Source: Lentisphaerota bacterium (GTDB lineage: Bacteria > Verrucomicrobiota > Lentisphaeria > Victivallales > UBA1829). From it: a DNA stretch of 64,000 nt. This document shows, one piece after another, positions 58,564 to 64,000 of this stretch. Every line of letters begins with the position of its first letter. Within the stretch, counting starts at the first letter, position 1. The DNA lies in NCBI GenBank assembly GCA_015061915.1, contig SUVR01000010.1, forward strand, positions 1-64,000. The letters are read 5' to 3'. The notes below the pieces were generated by a model. It did no database searches and had not been told where the DNA came from. It was given only the letters and a program-made list of their open reading frames with translations. Position numbers and translations under genes: made by a program.

Positions 58564-60015
58564 ATGCAAACATTGCTTGAAATCAGAGAACTGACAAAAT
58601 CCTTTGGTGCGGCGCCGGTCCTTTCCGGTGTGACCCTGACGCTGGAACGGGGAAAGATCCTCGGTCTTGCCGGCGAGAACGGAGCGGGAAAATCGACACT
58701 TGCCCGGTTGATCAGCGGTCGGTTGAAACCGGACTCCGGTACGATCCGCCTGGATGGGAAATGTTATGTGCTGCCCCAGGAATTTGCTCAGATCCCCACG
58801 CTTTCCGTTTTTGAAAATATGTTTCTCGGCAAGGAACCCAGTTCCTTCGGATTGCTGAAACGCACGGAGATGATCCGGAAAACGGAAGAGATCTTTGCCC
58901 GTCTGGGCTTTCCGGTGGATCCCAAAGCGCCGGTGGCGGCATTGAGTGTGGCGGAAAAACAAATGCTTGAGATCGCAAAAGCCCTTTTGAATCAATCGGA
59001 TCTGATGATCCTGGATGAACCGACCACCGTCCTTTCCAAGGCAGAGGCGGCGCGGCTTTTTGAATTGCTCCGGGAACTGCGTGATAACGGAACATCTCTC
59101 ATTTTTGTTTCTCATAAACTGGATGAAATGATTGCCCTTTGCGATGAGGTCGCAGTCCTGCGGGACGGTGTGCTTGTCGCCCGTGACCCCGTTTCGGAAC
59201 TGACACCCATGGATATTGCGGGAAAGATGGTCGGCAGGAGTTTGACTCAGGTCTTCCCGCCGAAAACGGAAGTGCCGCCGGATGCCCCGGTGCAGTTTGA
59301 AGTGAAGGAGCTTTCCTCCTCCGATGATGTGGTGAAACAGGTTTCTTTTTCGGTCCGGCAGGGTGAGATCCTCGGTCTTGCCGGTCTTGCCGGAGCCGGT
59401 CGGACAGAGCTTGCAGAAACGATTTGCGGGTTGCGCCGCCGTAAAAGCGGGACGATCCTGCTGAACGGTCAGGATCTTTCCCGTGCGGGTGCCGGTGAGA
59501 TCTTCCGTCGTGGAATTTCTTATCTTTCGGAAGACCGTCAGGGAACAGCACTGCTGACGGAGGAAAATCTGATCAAAAATACCACATTGGCATCGTTGAA
59601 AAATTATCTGACACTCGGTTTTATCCGGGGTGGCAGAGAACGGGTCAGTACTGCAGAATATATCCGGCGTTTCCGGATCAAATGTGATTCGCCGGACAGC
59701 CTGATTTCCAGTCTTTCCGGCGGCAATCAGCAGAAAGTTGCCATTGCCAAGGGGCTGGATACCCACCCGCGCTTTTTTATTTTTGATGAACCTACCCGCG
59801 GTGTGGATGTAGGCGCGCGCCGGGAGATATACGATTTCATTCACGAGCTTGCGGAGAGCGGTGTTTCCTGCCTGCTGATCTCCTCCGATCTGGAGGAAGT
59901 TATCGGCAACTGCACCCGTGTCCTGGTGATGCATAACGGAACGGTCCGTGGCGAAGTCTCCGGTGCCGACATCAATGAAGAAAATATCATTTATTACGCA
60001 ACGGGCGTAAAATAA
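58564..60015 (+). CDS. Sugar ABC transporter ATPase (RbsA/MglA type), 483 aa
   Basis: Two fused ABC domains. The first has GENGAGKST (37-45), the degenerate signature LSVAEKQMLEIAKAL and ILDEPT. The second (~250-480) has the altered Walker A GLAGAGRTE (~275), a full LSGGNQQKVAIAKGL (~385) and FDEPTRGVDVG. This asymmetric pair is typical of ribose and galactose importers. It is followed by the permease (16 bases) and the binding protein. The sugar cannot be told from the sequence. Confidence 0.95.
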   Translation: MQTLLEIRELTKSFGAAPVLSGVTLTLERGKILGLAGENGAGKSTLARLISGRLKPDSGTIRLDGKCYVLPQEFAQIPTLSVFENMFLGKEPSSFGLLKRTEMIRKTEEIFARLGFPVDPKAPVAALSVAEKQMLEIAKALLNQSDLMILDEPTTVLSKAEAARLFELLRELRDNGTSLIFVSHKLDEMIALCDEVAVLRDGVLVARDPVSELTPMDIAGKMVGRSLTQVFPPKTEVPPDAPVQFEVKELSSSDDVVKQVSFSVRQGEILGLAGLAGAGRTELAETICGLRRRKSGTILLNGQDLSRAGAGEIFRRGISYLSEDRQGTALLTEENLIKNTTLASLKNYLTLGFIRGGRERVSTAEYIRRFRIKCDSPDSLISSLSGGNQQKVAIAKGLDTHPRFFIFDEPTRGVDVGARREIYDFIHELAESGVSCLLISSDLEEVIGNCTRVLVMHNGTVRGEVSGADINEENIIYYATGVK

Positions 60016-60031
60016 CCGTACAGGAGTTGAG

Positions 60032-61063
60032 ATGGGAAACTTTGAAAAACTGTCCGGACAGGACAATTTGAAGAATATTTTTGTGAATGCAGCCAGCTGG
60101 ATCGCACTGGTGCTGCTGCTGGTGGTCTGTGTGATCGTCAGACCGGAGTTCCGGAACCCCCAGACACTTCTGATGATTGCCAAGCAGGTTACGATCGTCG
60201 GGATCATTGCTCTGGGGATGACATTTGTGATCGCAGGCGGCGGGATCGATCTTTCCGTCGGCTCCCTTTTTGCATTTTCCGGTGTCTCTGCTTTGCTGGT
60301 GTTGAAAGATTTGCAGGAAGCGGGAATGGCACTTGCGTGGTCGGAAGGCGGCGTTTTTCTGATCGTGACGGTGGTCGCCCTCCTGGTGGGGGCATTGGGC
60401 GGTGCTTTGAACGGACTTCTGGTGGCGGTATGCAAGATCCCGCCTTTTATTGCCACTCTCGGTACGCTTTCGATCTTCCGGTCGCTCGCTCTGCACTTTG
60501 CGGAGTCCGGCACGCTTCCCCTGCGGAATGTGATCAACGGTACAGCCACACCCGGAATTTCGGAACTTGCCGCCCCGATGATCGGAAAATATGAGGTCAC
60601 TGCCGTGGTCTTCGTTGTTCTGACTGCGATTTGCTGGGTCCTGATGAAGTACACTGCATTCGGACGCCATGTGTGTGCAGTGGGTGCCAACGAAAAAGTA
60701 GCAAAGTTTGCCGGGATCAATACCGGGACAGTCAAACTGCTGACCTATACCCTGACCGGGCTGCTGGTTGGCGCCGGTGTTGTGCTGTTTCTGGGGCAGC
60801 TGGAATCCGTCCCGAACAATGCGGGCAATCTTTACGAGCTGGATGCCATTGCAGCAGTCGTGATCGGCGGAACAGCCATGAGCGGGGGAAAAGCCAATGT
60901 TTGGGGGACTCTCGCCGGCGCACTGATCCTGGGGCTGATCTTTGCATTTCTCAACTTTACCGGTACGGCGCCCGCACTCAAGGGGTTGGTGCAGGGTGTG
61001 ATCATTCTGCTTTCCGTACTGATCCAGGGATTTGCCTTTATGTTGAATCGGAAACGCGCATAA
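60032..61063 (+). CDS. Sugar ABC transporter permease (RbsC type), 343 aa
   Basis: A hydrophobic protein of 8-10 helices with the family signature VIAGGGIDLSVGSLFAFSG (~65) and GALNGLLVAVCKIPPFIATLGT (~130). The later GGTAMSGGKANVWGTLAGA segment is also typical. It forms the membrane channel with the ATPase before it. CAGGAG precedes the ATG. Confidence 0.95.
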   Translation: MGNFEKLSGQDNLKNIFVNAASWIALVLLLVVCVIVRPEFRNPQTLLMIAKQVTIVGIIALGMTFVIAGGGIDLSVGSLFAFSGVSALLVLKDLQEAGMALAWSEGGVFLIVTVVALLVGALGGALNGLLVAVCKIPPFIATLGTLSIFRSLALHFAESGTLPLRNVINGTATPGISELAAPMIGKYEVTAVVFVVLTAICWVLMKYTAFGRHVCAVGANEKVAKFAGINTGTVKLLTYTLTGLLVGAGVVLFLGQLESVPNNAGNLYELDAIAAVVIGGTAMSGGKANVWGTLAGALILGLIFAFLNFTGTAPALKGLVQGVIILLSVLIQGFAFMLNRKRA

Positions 61064-61104
61064 AATCAAAAAATATTTCATAAAAATCTGAAAGGAAAAA
61101 CCGG

Positions 61105-62043
61105 ATGAAAAAAGTATTTCTCATGACTTGCGCCGCATTTTGTGCCGCACTGTTTTTCTGCGCCTGTGGAGACGCCGGAAAAAGAACGATCGTGATCTCC
61201 ATTCCCTCTGCTGACCACGGTTGGACCGGCGGGATCGTTTCCTGGGCGGAAAATGCCGAAAAGGAAATCGAAAAGAAGTACCCCGATGTGGATGTGATCG
61301 TCCAGACCGGTAAGGATTCCCAGGAACAGGTCAATGGTATTGAAACAATGCTGGCAAAAGGCGTGGATACGCTGGTGATCCTGCCCCATGAACCTGCTCC
61401 CCTGACCAATATCTGCAAAAAAGCAAAAAAACAGGGCGTTTTTCTGGTGGTGGTGGACCGCGGACTGGCGGAACCGGTGTATGATTTTGAAGTGGTGGGC
61501 GATAACACCGGTTTCGGTGAAGCTGCCGCCCGCGCCATCGGCAAAGAACTGAATGGTACCGGTGATGTCGTTATTATGGAGGGCGTACAGTGTCAGGTCA
61601 ATACGGACCGTGTCAACGGCTTCAAAACCGTTCTCGCAAAGGAATTCCCCGGAATCCGGATCCTGCAGAGCGATAATGCGGACTGGAACGAGGAAAAAGG
61701 CATGAAAGTTATGGAAAATATGCTTTCCAAATACAGCAAACTGGATGCCGTCTGGACGGGTGATGACGATGTACTGAACGGTGCGCTGAAGGCTTATGAA
61801 AAGTCCGGCAGAACGGATGTGAAACTGATGGTTGGCGGCGGCGGAAGCAAGACCATCGTCAAGCGCGTGCTCGATGGCGATCAGCTGGTCCGTCTGACCG
61901 TGACATATCCCCCGAAAATGATCTATGATGCCGCCCTTATGGCTGTGGAAAAGAAAGCTCCGCAGAAAAAAGTGGTGATTCCCGCTGAAATCGTGGTCAA
62001 GGAAAACGCTGCCGATTTCTATTACCCCGATTCCCGCTATTGA
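61105..62043 (+). CDS. Sugar-binding lipoprotein of the ABC transporter (RbsB-like), 312 aa
   Basis: A signal peptide with a lipobox ending FFCAC (Cys21) suggests membrane anchoring, unlike the free periplasmic RbsB of E. coli. The periplasmic-binding fold type I is complete (TIVISIPSADHGWTGGIVSW, KGVDTLVILPHEP, VVGDNTGFGEAAARAIG, WTGDDDVLNGALKAYEK). The AAAGGAAAAA site lies before the ATG. It ends the three-gene operon at the terminator at 62071. Confidence 0.94.
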   Translation: MKKVFLMTCAAFCAALFFCACGDAGKRTIVISIPSADHGWTGGIVSWAENAEKEIEKKYPDVDVIVQTGKDSQEQVNGIETMLAKGVDTLVILPHEPAPLTNICKKAKKQGVFLVVVDRGLAEPVYDFEVVGDNTGFGEAAARAIGKELNGTGDVVIMEGVQCQVNTDRVNGFKTVLAKEFPGIRILQSDNADWNEEKGMKVMENMLSKYSKLDAVWTGDDDVLNGALKAYEKSGRTDVKLMVGGGGSKTIVKRVLDGDQLVRLTVTYPPKMIYDAALMAVEKKAPQKKVVIPAEIVVKENAADFYYPDSRY

Positions 62044-62070
62044 GTTGGATCAGGTCTGAATAAAAATAAT

Positions 62071-62107
62071 GGGCAGTGCTGCGGACAGCACTGCCCTCTC
62101 TCTTTTT
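62071..62107 (+). terminator. Rho-independent terminator of the sugar ABC operon
   Basis: GGGCAGTGCTG (62071-62081), loop CGGA, CAGCACTGCCC (62086-62096), then TCTCTCTTTTT. The stem is perfect over 11 pairs. Confidence 0.93.
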
Positions 62108-62344
62108 GACACCCTTTATTATGTATCCGCTCCTTCCACTCCTTGTCCCTGCAGCATTGCGGCTGTCCCCATTTTTGTATCAGGATAACGAATAGTTTGG
62201 AATAAATATTGTAAGGATATAAAAAATATTTTGCCGGTATTTTGCCGGATTACGGAAAAAATATCCGACTGTTTGCAATTTTTTAATTCTGTGCTATATT
62301 ACAAATGGAAAAAAATAGATTCAGCAACGAAAGGAAAAAGTCCG
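62108..62344 (+). other. Intergenic region upstream of rex
   Basis: Together with the terminator this is about 300 bases without a gene. It holds an 11-base tandem repeat (ATTTTGCCGGT at 62228-62238 and ATTTTGCCGGA at 62239-62249) and the rex promoter. The in-frame ORF extension from 62231 is not coding in my view, because it runs through the promoter. Confidence 0.6.
62273..62302 (+). promoter_or_regulatory. rex: Promoter of rex
   Basis: TTGCAA (62273-62278), 18 bp, TATATT (62297-62302), 42 bases before the ATG. No TTGTGAA..TTCACAA Rex operator is seen here, so autoregulation is not supported. Confidence 0.7.
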
Positions 62345-62980
62345 ATGGGCAGACATAAAGTATTGAATACGCCGGCGATTCGCAGAATGCCGACCTATTA
62401 TCACAAGCTCATGTTGATCCAGGCGCTTGGAGATGAGTATGTCTCTACCTCCAAACTTGCAAAGTATATGTCTATTGACCCGATCGTTGTCCGCAAGGAT
62501 TTTGAATTGACCGGTGCTACCGGCGACCGCGGGATCGGGTATCGCGTGGATACTTTGATCGAAGCGATCCGTAATTATCTCGGCTGGAACAAAAAATTGC
62601 GTGCCTGTCTCGTCGGGGCAGGGTCCTTGGGGTCTGCGCTTCTGGGTTTTGAAGAATTTTCCGAGTATGGTCTGAATATCTGCGAAGTTTATGATATTTC
62701 TGAAAAACGGATCGGCACAGAAATTTACGGACGAATGGTGAAAGATGTCCGGAATGTCCGGGTTTCTGTGGCGGAATCCAAAGTGGAAATGGCAATTATC
62801 TGCGTGCCTGCGGAAAGTGCGCAGGAAGTGGCGGATGAACTGGTTGCAGGCGGCGTGCGCCTGATCTGGAACTTCTCCAATACCTGCCTGCAGCTTCCGC
62901 CGGATGTGGTTGTCCAGCGGGAAGTCATTGCCGGGGGATACGCCCTGCTTTCCCGCAAGAGAAAAGAACATTTTTCCTGA
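62345..62980 (+). CDS. rex: Redox-sensing transcriptional repressor Rex, 211 aa
   Basis: ATG 62345 with GAAAGGA gives MGRHKVLNTPAIRRMPTYYH. An N-terminal winged helix (~10-80: VSTSKLAKYMSIDPIVVRKDF) is followed by a Rossmann NADH-binding domain (LVGAGSLGSALLGF, ~86) and a C-terminal swap helix. Rex represses fermentation and respiration genes when NADH is low relative to NAD+. Its presence fits an anaerobic or fermentative lifestyle (inference). It is monocistronic. Confidence 0.95.
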   Translation: MGRHKVLNTPAIRRMPTYYHKLMLIQALGDEYVSTSKLAKYMSIDPIVVRKDFELTGATGDRGIGYRVDTLIEAIRNYLGWNKKLRACLVGAGSLGSALLGFEEFSEYGLNICEVYDISEKRIGTEIYGRMVKDVRNVRVSVAESKVEMAIICVPAESAQEVADELVAGGVRLIWNFSNTCLQLPPDVVVQREVIAGGYALLSRKRKEHFS

Positions 62981-62997
62981 TTTTTTCAAAAAATCTC

Positions 62998-63025
62998 TTG
63001 ACAATGCAGGAAACGGCTGTATATT
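62998..63025 (+). promoter_or_regulatory. Promoter of tRNA-Pro
   Basis: TTGACA (62998-63003), 16 bp, TATATT (63020-63025). An inverted repeat ATTGTG-N6-CACAAT (63032-63049) lies at the expected transcript start; its spacing differs from a Rex box. Confidence 0.83.
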
Positions 63026-63053
63026 ATCTGCATTGTGTTTCACCACAATATGT

Positions 63054-63130
63054 CGGGGCATAGCTCAGCCTGGTAGAGCGCTTGGTTCGGGACTAAGAGG
63101 TCGCAAGTTCAAGTCTTGTTGCCCCGACCA
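63054..63130 (+). tRNA. tRNA-Pro (anticodon CGG)
   Basis: Acceptor CGGGGCA/TGCCCCG, anticodon stem CTTGG/CTAAG with loop TTCGGGA, T-loop GTTCAAG, and encoded CCA. The antisense ORFs ending DLNLRPLSPEPSALPG and GATRLELATS over this gene are well-known spurious translations of tRNA genes. Confidence 0.97.
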
Positions 63131-63433
63131 TTTCTTTTTTAAACGTTTGACATCTGCAAATAGCTTCATGTCGTATAAATTTTTCGATCCTTGCGCGCTT
63201 GTAAGGTCCCGGCGATGTGGCGACATATCGTTTGAGCTGTTTACCTGACTCTCGCAGTCGGCGGCGGTCTGCAGTCCTGAAGCGTGCATTTTTATTTTTG
63301 ACCATGAAACCCGTCAATGCAGAAAATAAGGGAAAAACCGTAAACATTCTGTGGGCGTATGCCGCAAATCCACTGATGGGACTGCAAATAACATAAACCC
63401 GGCGGTCAGCACGAAACCAACCGCCGGGGGATA
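63131..63433. other. Intergenic stretch without a recognised gene
   Basis: About 300 bases after tRNA-Pro. No ORF with a credible start is seen. The only structure is CCCGGCGG/CCGCCGGG at 63398-63428 (15-base loop), which may terminate the leftward gene that ends at 63434. Confidence 0.55.
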
Positions 63434-63997
63434 TTATGTCATAAACCTCGTAATAATCCCATAACACAAACCACATAAACTCAGAATTATGACTGGTCCT
63501 CCCAGAAGGCAACTTATTATGAATGTGATGTATTTGAAGCAATACTCCTTTCTAGACTTGCAACGGCGCACTTTCAACATCGGATAAGACCGATAGGTTA
63601 GTTTTTGGGGATCAAAGTCGCAGAGACTCTGAAGGAAAAGAATCGGCATCAAAATAACCCATGCAACACATGTAAATACAATAATCACACACTGTATCTT
63701 GGCCATCACATCGAAAAATGCCGAACCTTTAAGAAGAAAGAGGATTATTACAAATAAGGGCCACTCAATCGCAGAAAAGCAAATTAATATATGCGAGCAG
63801 AACCCCGCCCAGTATTTTTTCATCGAAAGTCCTTCTCCTCGTTTTAAGATCTCATCCGGATCGCAACTGATATGCACAGGAACAAAAGTCTTGTTCCTGA
63901 AATCAAAATAGTGTGGAATTTTCCGGATGATTATGATGTACACGATACCCCAAAGAATGCTTGCACACCAAAGGGGGAGCTCTATGCTTGCAAGCAA
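63434..63997 (-). CDS. Unknown four-helix membrane protein, probably 5'-truncated by the window edge
   Basis: The track starts at a TTG at 63997 and the frame stays open to base 64000, so the true start may lie outside. Four membrane segments are visible (LWCASILWGIVYIIII; ILICFSAIEWPLFVIILFLL; CVIIVFTCVAWVILMPILFL; ISCLLGGPVIILSLCGLCYG), with a polar loop (CDPDEILKRGEGLSMKKYW) after the first. The DNA is AT-richer than the rest of the window and uses rarer codons. No family is recognised; it may belong to an accessory region beside tRNA-Pro. Confidence 0.65.
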   Translation of the reverse strand: MLASIELPLWCASILWGIVYIIIIRKIPHYFDFRNKTFVPVHISCDPDEILKRGEGLSMKKYWAGFCSHILICFSAIEWPLFVIILFLLKGSAFFDVMAKIQCVIIVFTCVAWVILMPILFLQSLCDFDPQKLTYRSYPMLKVRRCKSRKEYCFKYITFIISCLLGGPVIILSLCGLCYGIITRFMT

Positions 63998-64000
63998 TAA

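Noticed and set aside
62231-62344. N-terminal extension of Rex in the ORF track
   Set aside because: It crosses the rex promoter and -10 box. MGRHKVLN at 62345 has a good binding site and matches the normal length of Rex.
63032-63049. ATTGTG-N6-CACAAT as a Rex operator near rex
   Set aside because: The Rex box needs an eight-base centre (TTGTGAANNNNTTCACAA). Here it is six, and the site lies at the tRNA-Pro start, so it is more likely a chance palindrome or transcript leader.
63065-63542. Two minus-strand ORFs over tRNA-Pro (ending PSALPG and RLELATS)
   Set aside because: Both are well-known artefacts of translating a tRNA antisense strand; neither has a start signal.

Overview
The window comes from a Gram-negative bacterium with about 50% GC. 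It most likely belongs to the PVC superphylum, close to Lentisphaerae/Victivallis. This placement is inferred from three things: a periplasmic TPR / ExbB-ExbD / DUF4159 operon, a eukaryote-type Ser/Thr kinase next to ordinary bacterial genes, and divergent but complete ribosomal proteins. No 16S gene is present, so the assignment is not proven.

Layout. (1) 1-43: the first codons of a leftward gene. (2) 227-17402: a tightly packed eight-gene rightward operon. It encodes a ~2600-residue secreted TPR/beta-domain protein, two further exported TPR proteins, one ExbB/TolQ-type and two ExbD/TolR-type motor subunits, a small TolA-like stalk protein and a five-helix membrane protein ending in DUF4159. 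It looks like an energised envelope machine and is the best candidate for an undescribed system here. (3) 17513-37241: the core gene-expression cluster, tRNA-Thr, tuf, rpmG, tRNA-Trp, secE, nusG, rplKAJL, rpoBC, then rpsL, rpsG, fusA, rpsJ, rplC, rplD, rplW, rplB, rpsS. A strong terminator ends it after rpsS, so the rest of the S10/spc/alpha set is not here. (4) 37404-51333: leftward genes for a LysM protein, an MFS-acyltransferase-acyl-ACP synthetase fusion, a YycJ-type hydrolase, a Ser/Thr kinase, glycogen phosphorylase, an OLD-like ATPase/Toprim protein and a CocE-type hydrolase. (5) 51521-52675: nagA. (6) 52871-58290: a leftward operon of TolC-like lipoprotein, gltX, def, a membrane protein of unknown function and a CDC123/D123-family protein. 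(7) 58564-62043: a ribose/galactose-type sugar ABC transporter. (8) 62345-62980: rex. (9) 63054-63130: tRNA-Pro(CGG), followed by an AT-richer stretch with an unknown membrane protein at the window edge.

Three cross-cutting signals stand out. Two convergent intergenic regions (37271-37397 and 52688-52861) each hold a large four-way-junction palindrome, with an outer stem enclosing three perfect hairpins. Promoters on both strands repeatedly show a TTGNNN, 16-18 bp, TATATT pattern. Several translation and transcription proteins carry unusual residues at functional sites: EF-Tu switch I, RpoB position 526, S12 position 87 and an acidic RpoC tail.

Most other ORF-track entries are shadows. The very long antisense ORFs come from avoidance of TTA, CTA and TCA codons in highly biased genes.
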